From an uncultured Pelagibacteraceae bacterium (GTDB lineage Bacteria; Pseudomonadota; Alphaproteobacteria; Pelagibacterales; Pelagibacteraceae), in assembly GCA_902576045.1 (NCBI GenBank), contig CACGTU010000001.1, positions 1 through 64,000 on the forward strand: DNA of 64,000 bases, read 5' to 3'. Shown piece after piece: positions 29,592 to 36,770 of this stretch. Each line of letters opens with the position of its first letter. Position 1 is the first letter of the stretch. The notes under the pieces were generated by a model. The model saw only the letters and a list, made by a program, of their open reading frames with translations, was not told the DNA's origin and did no database searches. Position numbers and translations under genes: made by a program.

Positions 29592-30624
29592 TAAAATAAG
29601 ACCTTTAATTTTCAAATTTAGTCCTGAAGTAGCACACTCTCTAGCGATTAAAACTCTTAAGCTAAACGCTTTGCCAAAAAAGAAAATTAAAAATAAAACT
29701 GTTTTAGAAACATCAATATTCAACAAAATTCTTGAAAACCCAATAGGAGTTGCAGCAGGTTTTGATAAAAATGCGGAGGTATATAATCCACTATTTAACC
29801 TGGGTTTTGGTTTTGTTGAGGTTGGTACTATTACACCTGAACCACAGTATGGAAATCCAAAACCGAGAGTATTCAGACTTGAAGAGGATGAGGCTCTAAT
29901 CAATAGACTAGGATTTAATAATTCAGGTTCAGAGGAAATTTATAAAAGAATTGAAAGTAATAAACCATACGGTTTGTTGGGAGTTAATATAGGCCCAAAT
30001 AAAACAAGTGATAATAGAATTCAGGATTATGTAAAATGTTTTAGAAAATTTATTTCGGTTGCAGATTATATCACAATAAATATTTCTTCTCCTAATACAG
30101 AAAATTTAAGAAATTTTCATAATCAAGAGGAAATGAACAATTTATTATCTGAAATTCAAAAAGAAAAAAAGAAATTACAATCCAATTTACCTATAGCTGT
30201 AAAAATTTCACCAGATATAAATTTTAACTCAATTGATGAAATTTGTGAATCATTGGTTAAACATTCTATAGAAATTTTAATCGTATCGAATACCTCCGAA
30301 AAAAATAGAGATAATCTTAAAAATATAAATAAACTAGAAAAGGGTGGGCTTTCAGGAGCCCCAATAGAAAATAAATCGAATGAATTAATTAATTTATTTT
30401 TTAACAAACTAAAAAATAAAATTAAAATTATAGGTGTTGGAGGAGTAAGCACTGGTAAGGGAGCTTACGAAAAAATAATTCGTGGAGCATCTTTAATTCA
30501 ACTTTATACTGGCATGGTATATAGAGGACCAGATATAGCTAATAAAATAAGCCAGGAATTAATCGAAATACTAACAAAAGATGGCATTAAAAATATTTCA
30601 GAGATAGTGGGATCAAAAAATTGA
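29584..30624 (+). CDS. pyrD: Dihydroorotate dehydrogenase (quinone), class 2
   Basis: Membrane-associated FMN enzyme oxidising dihydroorotate to orotate with quinone. The N-terminal helix (MFNKIRPLIFKFSPEVAHSLAIKTLK) is the class 2 quinone-tunnel segment; the barrel has NPIGVAAGFDKNAEVYNPL, VGTITPEPQYGNPKPRVFRL, NRLGFNNSG, NISSPNTENLR and IIGVGGVSTGKGAYEKI. The class 2 catalytic serine lies in the NISSPNT region. 346 residues, normal. Confidence 0.96.
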   Translation: MFNKIRPLIFKFSPEVAHSLAIKTLKLNALPKKKIKNKTVLETSIFNKILENPIGVAAGFDKNAEVYNPLFNLGFGFVEVGTITPEPQYGNPKPRVFRLEEDEALINRLGFNNSGSEEIYKRIESNKPYGLLGVNIGPNKTSDNRIQDYVKCFRKFISVADYITINISSPNTENLRNFHNQEEMNNLLSEIQKEKKKLQSNLPIAVKISPDINFNSIDEICESLVKHSIEILIVSNTSEKNRDNLKNINKLEKGGLSGAPIENKSNELINLFFNKLKNKIKIIGVGGVSTGKGAYEKIIRGASLIQLYTGMVYRGPDIANKISQELIEILTKDGIKNISEIVGSKN

Positions 30625-30626
30625 TA

Positions 30627-30655
30627 TTGACGGATTAACTCATTAATCTTATACA
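30627..30655 (+). promoter_or_regulatory. Sigma-70 promoter of rpmB
   Basis: TTGACG (30627-30632) and TATACA (30650-30655) are separated by exactly 17 bases in the pyrD-rpmB gap, 12 bases before the rpmB ATG, predicting a very short leader. Close to consensus, as expected for a ribosomal protein gene. Confidence 0.65.
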
Positions 30656-30667
30656 AGCATAATTTTT

Positions 30668-30949
30668 ATGACAAAAAAATGTGAACTCACAGGAAAAATG
30701 CCTCTTAAAGGTCACAACGTTAGCCATGCTAACAACAAAACTAAAAGAAGATTTTTACCTAATTTAAAAAAGGTAAAATTTAAAAGTGAATTGTTAAAAA
30801 AGTCTTTGAAGCTCACTGTCTCTAATGCAGGTGTGAGATCAGTTGATAAGAAAGGTAGCTTTGATAACTTCTTAAAATCAGCAAAAGCAAGAGATTTATC
30901 TCTAAGGCTAAAAAAACTTAAAAAATCATTACTCTCTAAAACTGCTTAA
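30668..30949 (+). CDS. rpmB: 50S ribosomal protein L28
   Basis: L28, 93 residues. [34 protein letters not shown] is the family N terminus; the rest includes [23 protein letters not shown]. Its TAA shares the last base with the ATG of the next gene (TAATG), coupling it to a transporter for queuosine precursors. Confidence 0.97.
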   Translation: MTKKCELTGKMPLKGHNVSHANNKTKRRFLPNLKKVKFKSELLKKSLKLTVSNAGVRSVDKKGSFDNFLKSAKARDLSLRLKKLKKSLLSKTA

Positions 30950-31497
30950 TGAACAAAGTATTTTTAATACTCTCATTATTTATGGGAGTTGTAGTATTAG
31001 CATCCAATTATTTAGTTCAGTTTCCAATCAATTATTATGGACTTCAGGATATTTTAACATACGGTGCCTTTAGTTATCCGATTGCATTTTTAATTACTGA
31101 TTTAGCAAATAGATCTTTTGGAAAAATAATTGCTAGAAAAATTGTTTATATTGGATTTGTAATTGGAATTTTTTTTACACTTATATTCTCAACAAATTTT
31201 GAAGATTTAATATCAATTAGGATAGCAATAGGATCTGGTACTGCTTTTATGGTTGCTCAATTATTAGATGTGCAAATTTTTGATAAATTAAGACAAAAAA
31301 AATGGTTTATTGCACCTTTGGCCTCATCCTTCGTAGGCTCAATAGTAGACACATTCCTATTCTTTTCTATATCTTTTTATGGAACAGGTGTTCCATGGGT
31401 AACTCTCTCTCTAGGAGATTTAGCAGTTAAAATTCTAGTTGCTTTAATAATGTTAGTACCTTTTAGGATGATGTTGGGTATTTTAAAGCCAGCTTAA
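30949..31497 (+). CDS. Queuosine precursor transporter (YhhQ/VUT family)
   Basis: Integral membrane protein of about six segments, 182 residues, of the COG1738 family shown in E. coli to import queuosine precursors. Visible marks are VVVLASNYLVQFPINYYG, LTYGAFSYPIAFLITDLANRSFG, FMVAQLLDVQIFDKLRQKKWFIAPLASSFVGSIVDTFLFFSISFYG. Coupled to rpmB by a one-base overlap. Its stop directly abuts the last base of the convergent ureohydrolase gene. Confidence 0.88.
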   Translation: MNKVFLILSLFMGVVVLASNYLVQFPINYYGLQDILTYGAFSYPIAFLITDLANRSFGKIIARKIVYIGFVIGIFFTLIFSTNFEDLISIRIAIGSGTAFMVAQLLDVQIFDKLRQKKWFIAPLASSFVGSIVDTFLFFSISFYGTGVPWVTLSLGDLAVKILVALIMLVPFRMMLGILKPA

Positions 31498-32391
31498 TTA
31501 GAAATGAAATTTATAAGCTAAAATTTTATAAGCCAACTTTGCAACTAAAAAATTATAAGAATTAAATCCTTTAATTGGAGAAAGTTCATTAATATCTGCA
31601 CCCACTATGTTTGAATTTTTAGCCGCAATCTTAATAATTTCTAAAGATTCATTCCAGAATAGTCCGCCTGGTTCTGGAGTACCAGTAGCTGGCATAATAC
31701 TACTATCGAAGCCATCTACATCAAAAGTTAGATAAACCGTTTTATTTTTAATCATTTTTTTAAAAGTATTCAAATTCCATTTTTTTTTATCTTTTGCCCA
31801 AAAAATATTTATTCTTTTTGAATTCTTTTTTAAGAAGGGTATTTCACCCTCTGATATATTTCTAATACCAAAAGATATTAAGGAAACATTTTTGTAATCT
31901 AAGCATCTCCTTATTGCAGAGGCGTGAGAATATTTTTCACCAAGGTAACTTTCTCTTAAGTCTGCATGTGCATCAAAATGTAAAAGACAAATATTCTTGA
32001 ACTTTTTTGTAAATGGAATAATGCAACCTGGAGTTATTGAGTGTTCACCTCCAAGGACAAGAGGAAATTTTTTCTTATTTAAAATATTTTCATTTATTAA
32101 AGAAATTTTTTTTAAAGCCTTATTAATATTTTTATCAATTTTAAATGGTTTTAAAGTTTTGATACCAATTTTCTTATGAGGCTCATAATTTAGCTCTTCA
32201 TCGTATAACTCAACTTGATGAGAAGCTTTTATAATTTCTTTTGGTCCATTTTTTGTTCCACCACCATAACTAACTGTTTTTTCAAGACCAAAAGGTACAA
32301 CAACTACCTTCTCTTTAAATTTTGTTTTATTATCAATGCCAAGGAAACCGTCCTTATTTTTCAAAAATTCTAATTCTTTAATCATTCTCAT
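31498..32391 (-). CDS. speB: Agmatinase-like ureohydrolase
   Basis: Manganese ureohydrolase of the arginase/agmatinase superfamily. Metal ligands are present in GGEHSITPG, LHFDAHADLRE and TFDVDGFDSSIMPATGTPEPGGLFW. The GTPEPGG ending is agmatinase-like. As the cluster already has an ornithine decarboxylase, agmatine is not required for putrescine, and no arginine decarboxylase is in view, so the substrate may be another guanidino compound. 297 residues; ATG 32391 with a second in-frame ATG at 32385. Last gene of the polyamine cluster, 4 bases after the PhzF-like gene. Confidence 0.83.
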   Translation of the reverse strand: MRMIKELEFLKNKDGFLGIDNKTKFKEKVVVVPFGLEKTVSYGGGTKNGPKEIIKASHQVELYDEELNYEPHKKIGIKTLKPFKIDKNINKALKKISLINENILNKKKFPLVLGGEHSITPGCIIPFTKKFKNICLLHFDAHADLRESYLGEKYSHASAIRRCLDYKNVSLISFGIRNISEGEIPFLKKNSKRINIFWAKDKKKWNLNTFKKMIKNKTVYLTFDVDGFDSSIMPATGTPEPGGLFWNESLEIIKIAAKNSNIVGADINELSPIKGFNSYNFLVAKLAYKILAYKFHF

Positions 32392-32395
32392 CTAA

Positions 32396-33178
32396 TTAAA
32401 TCTCTATTTTTCCTCTTAAAAAAGTAATCGCATCTCCTCCAATTGTAACCCTATCACCATTATAAGTACAATAAAGTTTACCACCCCTTTTTGAGATTTG
32501 ATGGGCGGTCATTTCTTTTTTTTTTAATCTTTTAAACCAGTAAGGAATGAGTTCGCAATGGGCCGAACCAGTCACTGGATCTTCTGGAATACCTAACTTA
32601 GGTGCAAAAACTCTTGATACGAAATCTACTTCATTTCCTGGTGCTGTTACTATTGTTATTGGATATTCTAGTTTATTCAATTTATCAAAGCTTGGAGAAA
32701 TATTAATTATATCTTCTTCACAATCATAGACAGCAATCGCATCTCTATGTCTATAAAGTTCTTTTGGTTTTTTACCAAGAGCGTTAGAAATATCATCCAT
32801 ATTATTTTCAATACTAGGATTCCTAGAGGGAAAGTCCATAAAGTATAAATTATCTTTATGTGTCACAGTCAATGTATCTTGAATTTTTGTTTTAAATACT
32901 ATTTTTTCTAAATTTATATCTAACTCTTTTAAAATTACATGTGCAGTCGCAAGTGTTGGATGACCAGCTAAGTCTAATTCAGTTAAAGGTGTAAACCAAC
33001 GTATATCAAATTCATTTTTATTTTTTACAAAAAAAGCTGTTTCAGAGAGATTATTTTCTTGAGCAATTTTTTGCATTAAATTATCACTTATCCATTCTTG
33101 CAAAGGACATACTGCTGCCGGATTGCCCCCAAATACTTTAGATGTAAAAGCATCAACTTGATAGATTGGTATAATCAT
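32396..33178 (-). CDS. PhzF-family isomerase/epimerase-like protein
   Basis: Diaminopimelate-epimerase-fold protein of the PhzF family, 260 residues. The N-terminal QVDAFTSKVFGGNPAAVCPL and the catalytic-type glutamate E46 in NNLSETAFF are clear; FAPKLGIPEDPVTGSAHCELIPYW is the second-half signature. There are no other phenazine genes, so phenazine synthesis is ruled out; the true substrate is unknown. Lies between the deoxyhypusine-synthase-like gene (22-base gap) and the ureohydrolase. Confidence 0.85.
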   Translation of the reverse strand: MIIPIYQVDAFTSKVFGGNPAAVCPLQEWISDNLMQKIAQENNLSETAFFVKNKNEFDIRWFTPLTELDLAGHPTLATAHVILKELDINLEKIVFKTKIQDTLTVTHKDNLYFMDFPSRNPSIENNMDDISNALGKKPKELYRHRDAIAVYDCEEDIINISPSFDKLNKLEYPITIVTAPGNEVDFVSRVFAPKLGIPEDPVTGSAHCELIPYWFKRLKKKEMTAHQISKRGGKLYCTYNGDRVTIGGDAITFLRGKIEI

Positions 33179-33200
33179 CCTTTAATTATATGATATTAAA

Positions 33201-34241
33201 TTAAAATATTTTTGAGAAATTTTTTCTCTCTCTATTTTTCCACTCACCTTTATGGAAAGCATCACTTGCAATTAACGGCAAAACAGTTGTTGCTTCAGCA
33301 AAAACCATTTGTTCTTTTGTTACGTCAACTTTGCCCCATGAACTTGCTTCTTTTAAAGTTGAACTGCTGCAAGCACCATCTCTAGAATCTGCAACTGTAA
33401 TTTGCACAGCATATTTATGCATAGCCACATTTTTTCCAAGCAGTTCAGCACATATGACCGTATCTTGAATAAAATTTTTTGGAACACCTCCACCAATCAT
33501 AAATAAACCCGAACCTTCAGATCTAATTTTTATTTCTGTCAATTCTCTAAACTCTCTTATTGCATCAATGGTTATGTGATTTTTTGGATTTCTTTCTTGA
33601 TGCATTACTAATCCAAAGCCAGCGCTGGAATCTGTAAAAGCAGGGCAAAAAATTGGTACATTATTGTCGTAAGCCATTTCTATTAACGACCCTTTTTTTT
33701 TTGAATTTGTTTTTAGATATTTTCCTATTTCCTGAATAAATTCTCTTGAAGTGTAACTACGAGGCTCTAAAGTATCTGCAATTTCTCCGATAATTCTATC
33801 ACACATTTGAAGTTGATCTTCATCTATGTAGGTATCGTATATTCTATCAATATAATTTTCTCTAAGCTCCATATCATCCTGAAATTGAGAACCTTGATAA
33901 TGTTTAAAGCCCAAAGCCTCAAAAAAATCCATATCAATTATAGAAGCTCCAGTTGCAACTATTGCGTCCACCATATTGTATTTAACCAAATCTCTATACA
34001 CATGCATACATCCTGCTGCAGAGGTAGATCCAGCTAAGGTTAAAAAAATTGTACAATCTTTATCCTTCAGCATTTCATTATAAATATCTGCTGCATTGGC
34101 AGTTTCTCTTGATACAAATGACATTTTTGACATCGAGGATATAATTTCTCTTGCATCGAACTTTGTGATGTCAATGTGCTCAACCTCCTTGCTCAAGAGG
34201 TCTTTTTTTCTATTATGTGATAAGTTTTTGTTTTCTGACAT
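33201..34241 (-). CDS. Deoxyhypusine synthase-like protein, probable homospermidine synthase
   Basis: NAD-dependent aminobutyl-transferase family. Bacteria lack the eIF5A substrate of true deoxyhypusine synthase, and members next to ornithine decarboxylase in alphaproteobacteria are thought to make homospermidine from putrescine. Marks: LTLAGSTSAAGCMHVYRDLV, IVATGASIIDMDFFEALG, IFCPAFTDSSAGFG, GGGVPKNFIQDT and the catalytic-lysine block SSTLKEASSWGKVD. 346 residues. Its ATG shares a base with the stop of the ODC gene. Homospermidine as product is inference from family and context. Confidence 0.85.
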   Translation of the reverse strand: MSENKNLSHNRKKDLLSKEVEHIDITKFDAREIISSMSKMSFVSRETANAADIYNEMLKDKDCTIFLTLAGSTSAAGCMHVYRDLVKYNMVDAIVATGASIIDMDFFEALGFKHYQGSQFQDDMELRENYIDRIYDTYIDEDQLQMCDRIIGEIADTLEPRSYTSREFIQEIGKYLKTNSKKKGSLIEMAYDNNVPIFCPAFTDSSAGFGLVMHQERNPKNHITIDAIREFRELTEIKIRSEGSGLFMIGGGVPKNFIQDTVICAELLGKNVAMHKYAVQITVADSRDGACSSSTLKEASSWGKVDVTKEQMVFAEATTVLPLIASDAFHKGEWKNRERKNFSKIF

Positions 34242-35419
34242 TATGCAACAAGAAACTCTTTCATAGTTTCTTTGTTATACATTGTCATAATTGGATCATC
34301 TTCTACTTCAAATATCTGATCAGAATAAAAACCATTAAATTGAGTTCTAAATGTTAAACCATATGCTCCGAGTTGACCTAACTCGATATAATCGTTTTCC
34401 TTAATATTGTTTGGCAATATGAAAGGACCTTTCATATAATCCATACTATCACATGTTGGACCATAAAAATCAAAAGAAGTTAACTTTTTTGATATTACTC
34501 TTCCATTTTTAATTACTCTTGATGGATAAACAATATTAGGTGTTCCTGCATCAAATAAAGTTCCATACGTTCCATCATTGATATACAATTTTTGTTTTTT
34601 TCTTAAGTTTACTCTTACAATTGTAGATCCACTTTCCGCAACAAGCGATCTACCAGGTTCACAAATTATTTCTGGCAGTTTTTGAAGTTTTAAATTTTTT
34701 AAACCTTTCTTTATTTCGTCAAAATAAGATTGCATTGGCTGCGGTACAAGATCTGGATAAATTGTTGGAAATCCACCGCCGACGTTTATTATGTCAGGAA
34801 CAATCTTTGTTCTTTTAATTATATTTCCTATTTCTGAAATTCCTTTTGCATACGAAATTGGATGCATGCATTGAGAGCCTACATGAAAACTTAAACCAAG
34901 TTTGTAAGCATATTGTTTACCAAGCCTTAAAAGACCTGCTGCTTCTGATGTTATAGCTCCAAATTTTTTGGATAAATCAATTTCAGCATGTTCATTTGAA
35001 ACAGAAACTCTTACAAATAATCTTAAGTCTTTCGCGTGATTTGTGCTTTCAATAATTTTTATTAATTCATCTTTTGTATCTAATGCAAAAGTTTTTATAT
35101 TGTACTTAAAATATGCTTCCTTTATATCTTCTCTACTTTTTACGGTATGCATGTAAGAACATTCAACTTCAGGATTTAAATTTTTTATTGTTTCGATCTC
35201 TTTAATTGATGCAACATCGTAGTGCTTTATTCCGCTATCTAATAATGTTTGTAAAACTACTGGATGTGGATTTGTTTTGACAGCGTAAAGGATTTTACCT
35301 GGAAATTTATTTTGAAAGAATTTAGAAGCTAATCTTATAGAATTTCTTCTTATACAATATACCGGTTCTGTTGGTTTCAGTTGGTTTACAAGCTCGTCAA
35401 CTGACTTAAATTTTTGCAT
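34241..35419 (-). CDS. odc: Ornithine decarboxylase (alanine-racemase fold)
   Basis: PLP decarboxylase giving putrescine from ornithine, possibly also cadaverine from lysine. Fold-type III: PLP lysine in KILYAVKTNPHPVVL (residue ~48), LSFHVGSQC, INVGGGFPTIYPD, ICEPGRSLVAESG and the active-site cysteine in FYGPTCDSMDYM. 392 residues, eukaryote-like ODC group rather than the E. coli SpeC fold. GGAG lies 6 bases before ATG. An intrinsic terminator in the leader (separate entry) suggests attenuation. First gene of the ODC-DHS-PhzF-ureohydrolase unit. Confidence 0.92.
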   Translation of the reverse strand: MQKFKSVDELVNQLKPTEPVYCIRRNSIRLASKFFQNKFPGKILYAVKTNPHPVVLQTLLDSGIKHYDVASIKEIETIKNLNPEVECSYMHTVKSREDIKEAYFKYNIKTFALDTKDELIKIIESTNHAKDLRLFVRVSVSNEHAEIDLSKKFGAITSEAAGLLRLGKQYAYKLGLSFHVGSQCMHPISYAKGISEIGNIIKRTKIVPDIINVGGGFPTIYPDLVPQPMQSYFDEIKKGLKNLKLQKLPEIICEPGRSLVAESGSTIVRVNLRKKQKLYINDGTYGTLFDAGTPNIVYPSRVIKNGRVISKKLTSFDFYGPTCDSMDYMKGPFILPNNIKENDYIELGQLGAYGLTFRTQFNGFYSDQIFEVEDDPIMTMYNKETMKEFLVA

Positions 35420-35444
35420 TTAAAGCTCCAAAAAAAAATTTAAC

Positions 35445-35473
35445 AAAAAAAACTCGCATAACTGTTATGCAAG
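35445..35473 (-). terminator. Intrinsic terminator/attenuator in the ODC leader
   Basis: On the minus strand CUUGCAUAA-CAG-UUAUGCGAG forms a 9-bp stem (one G-U) with a 3-base loop, followed at once by eight U. It lies 25 bases before the ODC ATG. The gene upstream on the other side is divergent, so the only transcript this could stop is the ODC operon's own, pointing to attenuation. The 5' arm can instead pair upstream in AUGC(UC)GUUU-UAUAU-AAAC(UU)GCAU (35467-35491), an antiterminator-like alternative. Confidence 0.7.
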
Positions 35474-35530
35474 TTTATATAAAACGAGCATTTATGCTGA
35501 AAATGAGCCAATGTAAAGTAAAAATATATA

Positions 35531-35559
35531 CTTGAAATAATTTAGAATGTTTCCATATA
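35531..35559 (+). promoter_or_regulatory. Possible heat-shock-type promoter of the RegA gene
   Basis: CTTGAAA (35531-35537) and TTCCATATA (35551-35559), 13 bases apart, resemble the sigma-32 elements CTTGAAA and CCCCATNTA and the better-supported hsp20 promoter in this window. Start of transcription would fall at or next to the ATG at 35566, giving a leaderless RNA. An upstream sigma-70 start using AAGG (35558-35561) as ribosome site is an alternative. Confidence 0.3.
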
Positions 35560-35565
35560 AGGCCC

Positions 35566-36129
35566 ATGGCTGAAGCTGAAATAGTAAAAAAAATAACAGA
35601 ATTTGAGGATAAATCTCTATTAATTGTAGACGATGATAACCCATTCAGAGAAAGACTTGCAAGAGCAATGGAGAAGAAAGGTTTCTCCGTTTCACAAGCT
35701 GAAGGTGTAAAAATTGGAATAGAATCTGTAAAATCCAAAAAGCCAGCCTTTGCAGTTGTAGATTTAAGATTAAATGATGGAAATGGACTTGAGGTTGTTA
35801 AAGAAATTCAAAAAAATAATTCTGAGAGCAGAATAGTAATGCTAACTGGATACGGCAATATTCCAACTGCAGTTGCAGCTATTAAAGAAGGTGCAATTGA
35901 TTATCTTGCAAAACCAGCTGATGCAGATGACGTTGAAAAGGCATTGCTTGCAGATCCTAACAAAAAAGCAGCTCCACCAGAAAATCCAATGTCAGCAGAT
36001 AGAGTAAAATGGGAACATATCCACAGGGTTTTTGAGCTTTGTAATAGAAATGTTTCTGAAACTGCAAGAAGATTGAAAATGCATAGAAGAACTCTGCAAA
36101 GAATTCTCTCTAAAAGATCACCTAGATAA
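35566..36129 (+). CDS. regA: RegA/ActR/PrrA-family response regulator
   Basis: Redox-type global regulator: N-terminal receiver domain with phosphoacceptor D66 (AFAVVDLRLNDGNG), acidic pocket VDDDN and K in YLAKPAD; a proline linker (AAPPENPMSADRVKWEHI); and a Fis-type helix-turn-helix (FELCNRNVSETARRLKMHRRTLQRILSKRSPR). 187 residues, the RegA size. In other alphaproteobacteria it is encoded next to the kinase RegB and SenC; neither is present here, so it is an orphan in this window. Stop overlaps the convergent bioY by 8 bases. Confidence 0.92.
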   Translation: MAEAEIVKKITEFEDKSLLIVDDDNPFRERLARAMEKKGFSVSQAEGVKIGIESVKSKKPAFAVVDLRLNDGNGLEVVKEIQKNNSESRIVMLTGYGNIPTAVAAIKEGAIDYLAKPADADDVEKALLADPNKKAAPPENPMSADRVKWEHIHRVFELCNRNVSETARRLKMHRRTLQRILSKRSPR

Positions 36130-36673
36130 ATCTTCTAAAATTTTTCAACTTATTAACAATCAAAGTAAGCAGAAGAATTTTAAGTATTTCCGCATAAACA
36201 AATGGCAACAAGCCTAATTTAAATATCGGTTTATCCCACCCAATAAGGGTACCAAGCCACAATAAACCAAATAGATAAATAATTGAAATTGAAAATAAAA
36301 TTTTAAAAAAATTAAAAAAATAGTTTTTGTTATATTTCAAATATCCAGCAATAACTGCAGCAAAAATAAATCCAATTAGATAGCCCATTGTTGGACCCAT
36401 AAAATAAGATAGACCAACTCCCTTCTCAGGAGAATTAGAGAATACAGGCAATCCAGAAATTCCCTCAATTAGATACAAACAAACTGCAGCAGCACCAGCT
36501 TTATATCCAAATGTTATCCCTAACAATATTACGACAAAAGTCTGCATTGTCATTGGAACAGGGTAAAAAGGGATTTTAATTTTTGCCGATATAGTTAATA
36601 ATATTGATCCAGCAAAAGCAATTACGATGTATTTAAGTATTTTGTTACTGTAAATATTTTTAGCTATTTCCAT
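36122..36673 (-). CDS. bioY: Biotin transporter BioY
   Basis: S component of an ECF-type biotin uptake system, or a stand-alone transporter; about six membrane segments. The BioY signature IPFYPVPMTMQTFVVILLGITFGYKAGAAAVCLYLIEGISGLPVFSN is exact, as is GPTMGYLIGFIFAA. ORF-track start 36688 is a TTG; ATG 36673 five codons later is chosen. BioM and BioN are not in view. Implies dependence on external biotin, if biosynthesis genes are absent elsewhere. Confidence 0.93.
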   Translation of the reverse strand: MEIAKNIYSNKILKYIVIAFAGSILLTISAKIKIPFYPVPMTMQTFVVILLGITFGYKAGAAAVCLYLIEGISGLPVFSNSPEKGVGLSYFMGPTMGYLIGFIFAAVIAGYLKYNKNYFFNFFKILFSISIIYLFGLLWLGTLIGWDKPIFKLGLLPFVYAEILKILLLTLIVNKLKNFRRFI

Positions 36674-36770
36674 GCTTAATTGATACAATTATAATAACAA
36701 TAAATCTACACTTTTGTTAACAAGTTATTTTAAAATTATTAACTTATATTAATTTAAGCTAAAATATTAA

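Noticed and set aside
36673-36688. TTG start for bioY and similar non-ATG starts in the ORF track (43608, 53746, 56683, 59653, 62334)
   Set aside because: Each has an ATG a few codons downstream that fits the family or the operon junction better.
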